Shown here one piece after another: positions 18,096 through 27,600 of a stretch of 64,000 nucleotides of DNA. The DNA is from Hungatella hathewayi (lineage in GTDB: Bacteria; Bacillota; Clostridia; Lachnospirales; Lachnospiraceae), in contig CP102274.1 of assembly GCA_025149285.1 (NCBI GenBank), positions 764,501-828,500 on the forward strand, written 5' to 3'. The translations under genes and the position numbers were made by a program. The notes below the pieces were generated by a model. That model did no database searches. It saw only the letters and a program-made list of their open reading frames with translations, and was not told the DNA's origin. Every line of letters begins with the position of its first letter. Positions within the stretch are counted from its first letter, which is position 1.

Positions 18096-18686
18096 ATGGC
18101 CAATGACTCCTTAGGTTCCATCATCACACAGGGGAATTTTCTTCGCATCGATCGGGCACTTGTCGAAGAAGTTTCTTCATCCGGCAGAAATACCGGATTT
18201 ATCATAATTTCCTATTCAGTTCCGTGGCAAAGCGGAATCACTACGATTCAGCAGCTGCGGCTGAATATTAATCAGAATACTGCAGTTATGAATTCTCTCG
18301 GAATGCCTATCCGTTTGAGCGATATTCGCAGAGGCATGCGGGTGGATGCTACATTCTCACCGAACATGACCCGGAGCATTCCCCCACAGTCTGCCGCATT
18401 TACAATCGTCACAAGACAGCCCTCCAGACCTTCTGTCAGTACCACAACCCAGCGAGTCGTCTGGATCGACTGCAGCAATAGTCAGCTTCTGGCCGGTATG
18501 CCCAATAATATCAGCAGAATGACGAGATATAATATTACAAATTCAACGATCATTCTGAATCGGAATGGACTGCCGATTCGTTTATGCGATCTTCGGCCGG
18601 GACAGCTGGTAGAAATCACTCATGCCAGTTTCCAGACGGCGAGTATACCGCCTCAGACCACGGCGTATCGGATTCAGGTGAGATAG
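18096..18686 (+). CDS. Internally duplicated 196-aa protein of unknown function
   Basis: I do not recognise this protein. It has no signal peptide or membrane helix. It consists of two related halves: residues about 55-110 (MNSLGMPIRLSDIRRGMRVDA ... SIPPQSAAFTI) and about 150-196 (LNRNGLPIRLCDLRPGQLVEI ... SIPPQTTAYRI). The shared pattern G-[ML]-P-I-R-L-x-D-[IL]-R-x-G and the closing SIPPQ-x-x-A read as a small beta-rich domain, of the kind seen in nucleic-acid or ligand-binding barrels, but that is a guess. A modest AGAGG site precedes ATG 18096, and TATAAT (18054-18059) without a good -35 may be its -10. Terminators on both sides make it a single-gene unit. Confidence 0.75.
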   Translation: MANDSLGSIITQGNFLRIDRALVEEVSSSGRNTGFIIISYSVPWQSGITTIQQLRLNINQNTAVMNSLGMPIRLSDIRRGMRVDATFSPNMTRSIPPQSAAFTIVTRQPSRPSVSTTTQRVVWIDCSNSQLLAGMPNNISRMTRYNITNSTIILNRNGLPIRLCDLRPGQLVEITHASFQTASIPPQTTAYRIQVR

Positions 18687-18748
18687 GCGGGGATTTTCAG
18701 GAAATAACTGTGGTAAGCTGTGGAAATAACTCAAAAAAGTAATTCATG

Positions 18749-18791
18749 AAAGGCTTGTAATGGTGGGGAATACCACTGTTACCGGCCTTTT
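18749..18791 (+). terminator. Terminator hairpin after the duplicated 196-aa protein
   Basis: AAAGGC (18749-18754) pairs with GCCTTT (18785-18790), and an inner GTAATGGTGG / CCACTGTTAC stem extends it. TTTT follows, but only briefly. It lies 63 bases after the stop codon in the 322-base gap before the LRR gene. Confidence 0.7.
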
Positions 18792-18887
18792 ACGCTGCCA
18801 TGAAGGATGGAATGATGAAAAATGGATTATGAGAGAGTAAGATTTCCAATGAAGTTCCATTTATAGTTTTCCAGGATCTGTAACATG

Positions 18888-18896
18888 TGGTATAAT
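18888..18896 (+). promoter_or_regulatory. Extended -10 promoter before the LRR protein gene
   Basis: TGGTATAAT (18888-18896) is an extended -10 element. No good -35 lies 17 bases upstream. The leader to the start codon at 19009 would be about 105 bases. Confidence 0.6.
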
Positions 18897-19008
18897 GCCA
18901 TAAGAAGTCGGTGATTTCTTACGAAAATATTTTATCTAAAAGACTGTTCAGGCAGGCTGATTCATCGCATTTTACTCCTGAACGAAGTGAAAGGAATGTA
19001 GAGGAGAG

Positions 19009-20892
19009 ATGAAATTAACAGCATTAAAGTGTCCTTCATGCGGTGGTCCTATCGAGTTGGATGAGAAGGACGAGAATGTAGGGTACTGCCAGTACTGTCA
19101 TACGAAATATTATCTGGAATCGGAACAGCCGAAAGTGTTTATTGAGTATAAGCCGGAAGCCTTTCGCAACAGTATGGCCACGAAGAAGGAGTCGGGAAGC
19201 AAAGCGGCAGCCGCAGCCGGAGCGGTGATTGGGGTAATCGGCCTCCTGGCATTGATCCTGGTGCCTCTTTCGGGGACATCAAAGAATTCCAGCCGGTATC
19301 CCGACAGGGACATGACAGCCGCGGCCGCTGCATCAGGGGAACAGTCCAGGGAGGAGAGTAAGGTGCCGGTCACCTATTCCTCATCCTTTGAGGTGTTGAT
19401 AAAAGAGGCTCTGGGAATGAGCATTTCTTCTGTTACGGAGGAGGAATTGGGGCGGTTTAAGTATCTGGCCATGAGAAAAGGGGAGGCCGGCTGGCTGATC
19501 ACCTACAGCTTTGAAAATCCGGCAGAGGCTGCGGAACAGGGGCAGGATGCGGATATCCATGTGGTTGTCTGCCAGGAGGCGTTAAAGGTTCAGGATATTG
19601 CCGCTTTGCAGAAGCTGGAGTATTTAAATCTGGATCATACGGAACTGCCCGAGGGCAGTCTGGAGACACTGGAATCCTTAAAAATGATTACCTGTGACTA
19701 CATACAGCTGGACATGCTGCGCCTTGCACTGGGAAGCAGAGCCCAAAATCTGGAGCGGTTGAACGCTTCTCATTTAAAGAGTCTGGAAGAGCTGTCCGGT
19801 TTTCCAGGCCTGAAAGCGCTGGAAATGGAAGACTGCCGGGATATTGCAGACATATCTGCACTGGCTCAGGTTAAGGATCTGGAACGATTAAAGCTCTGCG
19901 ACATGGACGAGGTGAATGATTTCACTGTCTTAAATGTGCTTAAGAAGCTTAAGAGCCTGACGATTGATGCAGAAAACTTAAAAGATATCAGTTTTATTAA
20001 TCATATGCCGGAGCTTGCGCATCTTGAAATTACGGATTCCAGGATTCTCCTGCTGGATCCGCTTTTGGGGAAAGAGAGTCTGAAAGAGCTTGCACTTGTG
20101 GATAACAGTGAGGTGCGTGATTATGCTCCTGTCGGGACTCTTGCAGGTCTGGAGACATTGGTACTAAACAAATATACTTCTCAGGACGATCCGGACCTTA
20201 CGGCTCTTGCCGGTTTGAAGCATGGAGAATTCCATGGGATGATGGGAATTCGCTTTCTCGGAAGTCTGACAGGGCTGGAAGAACTGAAGGTTCAGGGCTG
20301 TAATGTGGATCAGCCGTCTGTAATTGCTTCCCTGCCTTTGCTGAAGAAGCTGGTATACCGGAAAAACTGGGGAAACAGCGATGACTTAAGCTTCCTTGCG
20401 GGCTGTCAGGGACTTACTTACTTGGACATGAATCATTCGGAATTTTATGGTGATGTGTCCTATGCATTTAATCTTCCTGCACTGGAAACACTGATTCTCG
20501 ATAGCAGCAGCTTTGAAATAAATTTCGACCGGCTTCAGGATAATCCAGCCTTAAAGGCCCTCTCTTTAAACCGCGTGAAATTGTATAAGAATATAGAAAT
20601 GTGGTCCGATGGCATGGTTCGTTCAATCAACTACGATAATGTACTTCTCGATGAGAATACGGAGTTTTTAGCTCATTATCCCTCTCTGGAATACTTGAGT
20701 CTTCGGGAAAACCAGCTTACTGATCTCCAGTTTGCCGCTGGACTTAAAAATCTGAGAGAACTGGATGTCGCGGATAATTATGTGACCGACACCCATGTAC
20801 TGGATCAGTTGGAGTATTTGGGGAAAGGAAGTTCGGTGAAGCGGCCGGTGGCAGACGTAGACTGGATTGATACAGCCGGGGATTTCCATTGA
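19009..20892 (+). CDS. Zinc-ribbon, transmembrane, leucine-rich-repeat protein
   Basis: The 627-residue product starts with a small zinc ribbon (LKCPSCGGPIELDE ... YCQYCHTKYYL, four Cys at about residues 8-30). One membrane helix follows (AAAAGAVIGVIGLLALILVPL, about 65-86), then a Ser/Ala/Glu-rich linker and a long array of irregular leucine-rich repeats from about 190 to 610 (for example LEYLNLDHTEL, LKALEMEDCRD, LERLKLCDMDE, LEYLSLRENQL, LRELDVADNYV). The expected topology is a cytoplasmic zinc ribbon with the LRR region outside. LRRs bind protein partners; the ligand is unknown. A good AGAGGAGAG site precedes ATG. It ends before a large hairpin at 20916-20990 and has its own promoter, so it is probably monocistronic. 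Confidence 0.85.
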   Translation: MKLTALKCPSCGGPIELDEKDENVGYCQYCHTKYYLESEQPKVFIEYKPEAFRNSMATKKESGSKAAAAAGAVIGVIGLLALILVPLSGTSKNSSRYPDRDMTAAAAASGEQSREESKVPVTYSSSFEVLIKEALGMSISSVTEEELGRFKYLAMRKGEAGWLITYSFENPAEAAEQGQDADIHVVVCQEALKVQDIAALQKLEYLNLDHTELPEGSLETLESLKMITCDYIQLDMLRLALGSRAQNLERLNASHLKSLEELSGFPGLKALEMEDCRDIADISALAQVKDLERLKLCDMDEVNDFTVLNVLKKLKSLTIDAENLKDISFINHMPELAHLEITDSRILLLDPLLGKESLKELALVDNSEVRDYAPVGTLAGLETLVLNKYTSQDDPDLTALAGLKHGEFHGMMGIRFLGSLTGLEELKVQGCNVDQPSVIASLPLLKKLVYRKNWGNSDDLSFLAGCQGLTYLDMNHSEFYGDVSYAFNLPALETLILDSSSFEINFDRLQDNPALKALSLNRVKLYKNIEMWSDGMVRSINYDNVLLDENTEFLAHYPSLEYLSLRENQLTDLQFAAGLKNLRELDVADNYVTDTHVLDQLEYLGKGSSVKRPVADVDWIDTAGDFH

Positions 20893-20915
20893 TTATTCAG
20901 GCGCGAAGCTGCGGC

Positions 20916-20990
20916 GCCGCCCTGGGCGGATTGAGCAGAATGAAAATCGGAAGGCCGATCTGCTTGATTCGCACAGAGGCGGCAATTTTT
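20916..20990 (+). terminator. Large hairpin terminator after the LRR protein gene
   Basis: GCCGCC (20916-20921) pairs with GGCGGC (20978-20983). Inside, AGCAG pairs with CTGCT and ATCGG-AAGG-CCGAT forms the tip. AATTTTT follows. The stem is long and interrupted, but the GC closing pairs and T-run fit a terminator. Confidence 0.7.
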
Positions 20991-21064
20991 ATGGGGGAAA
21001 AGCGGGGATTGGCTTACCGGATTTTTTATCGGTGAAAATAATTTGAGAGATTTTGAAAAAGTCC

Positions 21065-21093
21065 TTGATTCTTTTATAATTATCGGTTATACT
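21065..21093 (+). promoter_or_regulatory. Promoter of the surface-protein operon
   Basis: TTGATT (21065-21070), a 17-base spacer and TATACT (21088-21093). It is the best sigma-A-type promoter upstream of 21492, and no second one of similar quality was found inside the operon down to the sortase. Confidence 0.7.
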
Positions 21094-21427
21094 TGATTTA
21101 CAACTAAACGAAGTGAAATATACGTAATATTTAGCGCGCTCCGTATCATTATTTTCTAATAATCCAAAGTACTTTATTGATCTGTTACTCTCTTTTTTAT
21201 TCCCCAATTTTGTTTTATATACTGGTTTTATAAAGATAATTTTATTTAAGAAATACTCAGGTGATGGCGAGTGATCGGGAAATCGGTTGATACATCGGCC
21301 GACATGACGCGGCAGCAGGTTTTATGTCTTTTATCAGTTCATTATTTCTGTTTTTCTGTATCCGGAATTAAAATTCTGCCGGAATAATCCAGGAGTTTAG
21401 TAAAAATTATTGATTCGGAAGGGGCTG

Positions 21428-21451
21428 AGGAATGCAGGGGGTTCCTTTTTT
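21428..21451 (+). terminator. Possible attenuator hairpin in the surface-operon leader
   Basis: AGGAA (21428-21432) and TTCCT (21442-21446) flank a nine-base loop and run into TTTTT. The stem is short, so termination would be partial. Its position between promoter and first gene suggests attenuation, which is inference. Confidence 0.35.
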
Positions 21452-21491
21452 AACAACTTAATTACATACACGGTATAAGGAGTGAGAAGAG

Positions 21492-22409
21492 ATGTGCAGA
21501 AAATGGCTGTTTTTTTCTCTGGCTGTATTAACCGCTTTGATGGTTATTCCGGCAGATCCGGTTTATGCCCGTCCGAAGCCGGAGATCACAGTGCTCTCAG
21601 AGATTATGTTTGGAACGTCAGAAGAAGATGTGCCGGAAATCATTCATGAGGAGGGAGGGCAGTTATATCGATTGAAGAGCTGGGAACTGGAGCCGGTCAT
21701 TGTGAACCCCAGAGAGAAGTATGTGGAACAGGAGATTTTCTATGAAAGCGTAGAAGGGATAGAGGGTGTTCCTGAACGCCGGAATATTACCTCAGAAGAG
21801 GATTTTTCGGGATTGAAGGTGAGCGCCGATTATCCGGTAATTAAAAGAAAGAAGGTGAAGGAAGAATGGCGTGATGATTTCACGTTTCCAGTTGTATTTC
21901 ATTCCTATGGGGCGGAAGAATATTTCCTGGGCGTAGAAAATGTGCCGGTTGACGGAGACGCACTGCGTTTGGAGCTGTATGAGGAAGCCCTTCTTTCGGA
22001 AATTGGAGTAACGACTGAAAATTACAGAATTACCAGTACTGTGTGGGATGGTGCTCCGTACATGGATGAAGACGATATTCTATGCAGAAATGCAACCGCT
22101 TTTGGCAAGCGGAAGGTGAGGGATTATCTGGTTACCTATGGAGGAACAGTCAGGTTTCCTGAACTGGAAGGGTATCGGTGCAGGGCTGTATATACTCTGA
22201 AGGAGTTTGAACGAACACCGGCTGAAGAGAAGAGTATTGTCAGGAATGGTGCGGTGAACACAGCGGAAGAAGAACGAGATTCTGACTGGATCATCAGAAG
22301 GGAGGCCATGGTGATTACAGTGTCCTTAGTACTGGTTCTGTTCATCGTGATGCTGGGGGCATGGCTGATAAAGCGGGGAGTGGAAAAGAGAGAGGAGAGA
22401 AGCGAATGA
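21492..22409 (+). CDS. Exported, C-terminally membrane-anchored protein of unknown function
   Basis: This 305-residue protein opens the surface operon. It has a signal peptide (MCRKWLFFSLAVLTALMVIPADPVYA, cleavage near residue 26) and a C-terminal membrane helix (about residues 271-293, VITVSLVLVLFIVMLGAWLI) followed by a charged cytoplasmic tail. The exported part is acidic and rich in Val/Glu, with no repeats and no family I recognise. No LPxTG-like motif precedes the helix, so it should stay in the membrane and not be cross-linked to the wall. AAGGAGTGAGAAGAG precedes the ATG. It overlaps the next gene by four bases. A role as an assembly, chaperone or sensing partner of the large surface proteins is suggested by position only. 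Confidence 0.8.
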   Translation: MCRKWLFFSLAVLTALMVIPADPVYARPKPEITVLSEIMFGTSEEDVPEIIHEEGGQLYRLKSWELEPVIVNPREKYVEQEIFYESVEGIEGVPERRNITSEEDFSGLKVSADYPVIKRKKVKEEWRDDFTFPVVFHSYGAEEYFLGVENVPVDGDALRLELYEEALLSEIGVTTENYRITSTVWDGAPYMDEDDILCRNATAFGKRKVRDYLVTYGGTVRFPELEGYRCRAVYTLKEFERTPAEEKSIVRNGAVNTAEEERDSDWIIRREAMVITVSLVLVLFIVMLGAWLIKRGVEKREERSE

Positions 22410-24562
22410 TGTGGACAATAAGAAAGAAAAGCCGTTGGTTTGCATTCTGGCTGGGATTGCTGCTGACCGCTGCATTTGCGGTCCCTTCCCATGCGGAATG
22501 CGCAGAGAAGAATCGAGCAGATACCGGCCGCTGGGTTTATAGAACAGATTATGGCGCTGCGGAGGAAAACCAAAACAGTATGGAGCAGGGAGGAGCCTGG
22601 TACCGTTTGAATGCAGCGGATGAAGTGGATACTGGCTGGATCTTCACGGACGGCTTCTGGTATTTTCTGGATCCAGGAGACGGAATGCAGAAAGGCCGTA
22701 TGATGACCGGGTGGCAGTGGATTGATGGAAGATGCTACTATTTTGCAGAAACTTCTTCCGATTTCTATCCACAGGGAGCCATGTATGCGGCTTGTAAAAC
22801 ACCGGATGGGTACCTGGTAGGTACAGGCGGAGCCTGGCTGGATGAGCACGGAGACGAGTGGTATATCGCTGGCAGAGGTCTGTCGGCGCTGAAAACAGAT
22901 GATGGAAATCATCTCCCGGAACTTGATGCAGGCAGAAAAAGAAAGTATGGAAGCGGCGGCGGAGGAGGAAGTACGGGGGGAGGCGGAAGCCGCCTGCCGG
23001 AAGGTGGAAATAAAGAAAGTAATACAGATAAGGATCAGCCCGAGGAGAAGAACGATTCGGAACGTGAAAGCTTTCCGGAGACAGATGACAGTACCACGGC
23101 CCCGGCAACACCGTCTGATGCGGCGTTGGTTTCATGGGAAGTGCGTTTTGTTGAGGAGAAAGATCCGAATAGAAAGATAATTCGCACGCAAAGTGGAAAA
23201 AGTGAGGAAGGAACAGAGGTGACTGTGGATTTTCCGGAGATCGTTCCGGGCAGTGACGGCTGGCAGTATCAGGCGCTGGAAAAAAGCCCCAAACAAATCA
23301 TGGTGTCCGGCACCGGTATTCAGAAATATACGGTATTGTTTCGTAAAACCGATCGAATCCCAGATGAATCCGGGCAGGAGGAAGGGGAGCGGAGGCTGGA
23401 AAGCTGGATCAGGCTGGCTGAACATGCAGATCTTGAAATCACGGGAGGCAGAACGGAAGGCTGGAGCGTGATAACAGAGAATCAGGAGGAGAGCCGGGAA
23501 CGGCTTCGTAATCTGGTTTCTATGGTACATGACAAAAAGCGGCATGAAATCTATCTGATTGCGCGGAATCATAATCCTTCTACCGTGGTAATCGGCCAGG
23601 AATTTCCGGATATATTGAATATTTCAGGACTGCTTATGGATGAATTTGTGAGTTCGGATAACCGCTACAGCGTTTTGCGAATCGGATTTCAGAGAATCTG
23701 GAGACCGGAATCCTGTGTTCATAAGATGGAGGCACTGGAGCCTGTAGTGCCGGACTGTATATCCGGTGGTCATGAACGGCGGCGGTGCGCATTGTGCGGT
23801 TACGAAGAGACCGTTCAGTTTCCGGCCTCCGGGCACTGTGATGAGGATTTAGACGGAATTTGCGATATCTGCTATCAGGAAATTGATGATGCGGCTGTTC
23901 CTCAAACGGGGATTTACCGGGAAGGGGATATACAGATACGAAATATTGGCGGAAGGCAATACCGATTCCGATGCATTGATGAAGATTACAGTGATGACAG
24001 AGAGAATCTGGGATATGGAGCACTTTTTCTGTGTGAGACGGTGATACGCTCCGACATTGTAAGTGATCAGCAGTCTGTGAGAAAATGGAAGTTTGGCATG
24101 GATAACAACTATAAAACATCCGATGTCCGAACCTGGCTTCAGAAAAATACGGACGCCTCGATGAGAGAGGTATCTTTTGTCTATACCGGCGTGAATACGG
24201 CATACCAGGGAAGGACCAGGGTGGGAGAATATGAGCAGTTTACATTTGATGATTTGGAAGGATATGAGAAACCATTCCAGATGATGGAAGATCAAATGTT
24301 TATATTTTCTCTGGAGGAAGCGGTAAAATACCGGGATGTTCTGTGGAAATTTGATGGAAGCAGCCAGAATAATCCGCAGTCTCAGTATTCTCCTTATTCC
24401 AAAGGATATTATTTGAGAACACCTCAATATGAAGGAGAAGATAACTTTCAATATGGGAAAGGAATATATGTGGTCGATCTGGCGAATGGCAGTCTGCATC
24501 CGGTCGAGGTCTCCGATACGAGTATAGGCATCCGGCCGGCTTATGTCATCGCCCGGCGTTAA
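22406..24562 (+). CDS. Secreted wall-binding-repeat protein with cysteine-rich and C-terminal DUF6273-like regions
   Basis: ATG 22406 is chosen because GGAG lies eight bases upstream and it overlaps the previous stop (ATGA); the product is 718 residues. A signal peptide (FAFWLGLLLTAAFAVPSHA) is followed by choline/glucan-binding-type repeats (GWIFTDGFWYFLD, MMTGWQWIDGRCYYF, about residues 65-160). Next come a Gly/Ser-rich linker (about 185-205), a Glu/Asp/Pro-rich stretch and a small beta domain (about 233-310). A cysteine-rich segment follows (CVHKM ... CALCGYEETVQFPASGH ... DGICDIC, about 436-490), of the kind repeated in Lachnospiraceae surface proteins. The last 200 residues (RIRPAY-like end, TWLQ near the middle) resemble DUF6273, tentatively. 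It probably binds the envelope non-covalently. Confidence 0.78.
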   Translation: MMWTIRKKSRWFAFWLGLLLTAAFAVPSHAECAEKNRADTGRWVYRTDYGAAEENQNSMEQGGAWYRLNAADEVDTGWIFTDGFWYFLDPGDGMQKGRMMTGWQWIDGRCYYFAETSSDFYPQGAMYAACKTPDGYLVGTGGAWLDEHGDEWYIAGRGLSALKTDDGNHLPELDAGRKRKYGSGGGGGSTGGGGSRLPEGGNKESNTDKDQPEEKNDSERESFPETDDSTTAPATPSDAALVSWEVRFVEEKDPNRKIIRTQSGKSEEGTEVTVDFPEIVPGSDGWQYQALEKSPKQIMVSGTGIQKYTVLFRKTDRIPDESGQEEGERRLESWIRLAEHADLEITGGRTEGWSVITENQEESRERLRNLVSMVHDKKRHEIYLIARNHNPSTVVIGQEFPDILNISGLLMDEFVSSDNRYSVLRIGFQRIWRPESCVHKMEALEPVVPDCISGGHERRRCALCGYEETVQFPASGHCDEDLDGICDICYQEIDDAAVPQTGIYREGDIQIRNIGGRQYRFRCIDEDYSDDRENLGYGALFLCETVIRSDIVSDQQSVRKWKFGMDNNYKTSDVRTWLQKNTDASMREVSFVYTGVNTAYQGRTRVGEYEQFTFDDLEGYEKPFQMMEDQMFIFSLEEAVKYRDVLWKFDGSSQNNPQSQYSPYSKGYYLRTPQYEGEDNFQYGKGIYVVDLANGSLHPVEVSDTSIGIRPAYVIARR

Positions 24563-24663
24563 TGCGTGTTTAAAAATGTATTCCTGTCAGCTGACTGAAA
24601 GCGATTTTAAACATACTCTGGGAGCAGCAAAGATAAATACTGAGAAAAGGGAGGAAGAAGACG

Positions 24664-27600
24664 ATGAAAGAGAGGAAAGACATGATAGCACAGGACAGGA
24701 GAAGATGGTGGAAAAAACTGCTGGCCTGTCACTTATGCGGTATTTTGGTATTTCCGGCCTTCTGTTCCTATCCGGTTTCGGCGCTGGATCTGGAAGGCGG
24801 CAGGAAGCAGGCCGCGAGTTCCAGTGCGTTGGAAGCGTTTGGGGAAGCGGAGGAGAATGGCGAATCACAGACTGCGACAGCCTCCGATGCATCGCGTCAG
24901 GAGACAAAGGCTTCGCTTTCCAATGCGGTGAGAGCGATAAACTCACTGGGGAATATCTGGGATTCATGGAGTGGAAAGACAAGTTTTGAATTTCTGAATG
25001 GAACTCAGGGGGATGGTTCTGAGAGCCGGCCATTTTTGATTAAGAACCGGGAACAGCTTATGGGGCTTTCGGAACTGACCGCGATGGGGATGACAGTTCC
25101 GGATGCGGAAGGTGCAGACTATGCGGGGGATTATACGGGATGTTTCTTTGCCCTTGGCGGAAATATTGACATGCAGGGGGTGGACTGGATTCCCATCGGT
25201 TTTTACCGGGACTCTTCAGAGATGCCGGGTGAGGTGGAGTATGCGTTTCAGGGGGATTTTGACGGGAATGGATATACGATCAGGAACCTGCGGCTAAATA
25301 AACTGGGGAATTACGATCACATTGGTTTGTTTGGTGCGATCGCTAATTCAAAGATTCACGATTTCTGTATGATCCCGGATACGGAGATAAAAGGAAATGA
25401 CAGAATAGGAACGGTAGCCGGCTATGCAGTTGATTCAGAAATCCGGAATGTGACAGTCAAAAATGCAGCGCTGAACACTTCCGGAATTGTCGGAGGAATA
25501 GCAGGAGAGATAAGCGGAACCATAATTGAGAACGCCGTGTGCGATAACGTTCTTATTGATGCCCGTGCCGGTAAGGAGGTTATTTATATTGGAGGAATAG
25601 CGGGTATCGCATCCAATTCCCTCATCGCAGACTGTACTGTTGCAACCGGCACAGGTAATACGGCACGAATCCAGGGAACCGGATATACAGGGGGAATAGC
25701 CGGGCTGCAGAATTCTGCAGATATCTACAATGTCCACGTGAATGGAACGATCGGAGGTTATCATTCCACTGCAATTGGCGGAGTGACAGGAAAGTATGTA
25801 TCAGGAAAGTTAAAAGTAGCACGGTTTGAAGGCACCATCGGGAATTCGCAGCTGGGAGCTATGGCAAGAGAAGGGGCGTTTATCGGAACAAGGCAGGGGG
25901 CAGCCACAAACTTTAACTATATTGACGATGTGGCGTATCTGTTCACCGATCGTGAGAGTAAGATCAGCGCCAATGTATGTGGATCAGAGATCGCGGATGA
26001 TAATGACTATACCTATGCAGCCCATATCGGATACTGGCACAGCGGTGATTTGCATTACACGCTGGTTCAGGGAGGAACCAGCAAAAATATAACTGACCGG
26101 TATTTCTATGAGGAACTGGAAGACGGTATTTTGTCGGTAATGGATGAGACAGATGATAACCGTTATACCATCGATCATTTTGCTCCTGATTCGACAGGAC
26201 GTCCCGTACGGGGATACTTAATTAATGTAAATCAGATTGACACGACAGCAAATGGCCGGAATTTTTACGATGTGGCAGTGCTGGAAGCAAGGGGAGTATC
26301 CCAGTATTCCGGTGTTCTTAATAAGAATCACCGGGGAGCTGTCGCGGCCGGATCGGTTGTCTATGTGAATACATCACCAAACAATACAGAAACAGAGAAA
26401 TTTCAAATGAACGGAACTCCATATTACATAGATGGAGACGGAATCAAAAAAAACATCGCGTATTCTGCTGACAGTCACTGTTATACCTTTCGTATGCCGG
26501 AAGAAGATATCGTGGTAGACGCAGTCTATAAAAAAGTAGCGGCAGCAGTCGATGTACAGCCGGATGTCTGTCATTTTACTGTGACACAGACCAGAACCGG
26601 TAATCGGAAGAATCCCGTAAAGACGACAGAAATCCGAAATAAAGCAGGAAAGCTGATTGCCCGGTACATCAACGGACTACTGGAACAGGGAACCGAAGTG
26701 CAGCCGGTCACGATACAGGCGGTTATTGATACAAATAATGATGTGAGTGATGAACGGGTGAGATGGAGTATAGACGATGCGGATTTAATCAGACTGGCAA
26801 AAAACGATGATGAAGACTCAGATGGATATACTGCAAAATCGGCCAGTATTACGGTAAATTTAAATGCCGGATTTTTTAATGAAATCATCCGTGAGCAGGA
26901 GCGAAAGCAGCAGGAGGAGAATTACCGGTACAGAATACCTAATACGATTTATGGGGCTGGTCACCAGAATGGGGCTGTTGCAATTCTGACTGCAGAAACG
27001 AGGCCGTCGGCCTCGTTCGAAGGGAAGCCCTGTACTGCTAACTGCCGGATTAATGTAACATTCCAGATTCTCGACAATACACTCGTCGCTGCAGAGGGGG
27101 CAGTGCTGGATAAACAGACACTGGAATATACGGTTACGAGACGGTTGACAGGGAACCGGATAGAACCGGAAGAGAGTATTCTGGTAACGGCTCCGCAATC
27201 GTTAACTGCTGAATTCGAACCGGATTATTTTTCGAGGGACGAAGTATCGTGGAAGGCCAGTGATCCGGCCGTAATCAGGATAAATGAAGAAGAGGCATCT
27301 TATAAAGAAGTTTCGGTATCTGCCTATAAGGATGCAAAATGGATCAGGGATATCATAGCGGCAGATAATGGAAAAAAGGAGAATGACAGCTATACGCTGC
27401 TTACTGGAAATGGGGAACGGAGTGCCCGCGTTACAGTAGAAGGGACGGATAAACTCGGGAACCGGGCAACGGCGGAATGCATGGTTACGGTCCGTTTTGT
27501 GACAGAAGACAGAACCAGGATTGTTCCTGATGCGGTTAAATTAAATCAAACGGCCATGGAATACCGTCTAACCTATGATAAGGCCGGAGATATTCATTCA

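Larger units (their letters stand above)
20991..21491 (+). other. 500-base AT-rich leader region before the surface operon
   Basis: No gene of credible length is present. It holds a consensus promoter at 21065-21093, then an AT-rich stretch, then a GC-richer segment (about 21250-21320) with several short inverted repeats, then a terminator-like hairpin at 21428-21451. The transcript leader before the first surface gene would be about 390 bases. I could not match it to a known riboswitch. Confidence 0.6.

Noticed and set aside
18980-21125. Shared AACGAAGTGAAA before the LRR gene and in the surface-operon leader
   Set aside because: Only two short copies at different distances from promoter and start codon; not enough to call an operator.
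21250-21320. Possible c-di-GMP riboswitch in the surface-operon leader
   Set aside because: Fragments such as GGGAAA and GCGGCAGCAGG recall the motif, but the conserved core and pairing of class I or II could not be matched by eye.
22136-22912. 258-codon open frame on the minus strand
   Set aside because: Antisense to the end of the 305-aa gene and start of the 718-aa gene, both with signal peptides and proper ribosome sites.
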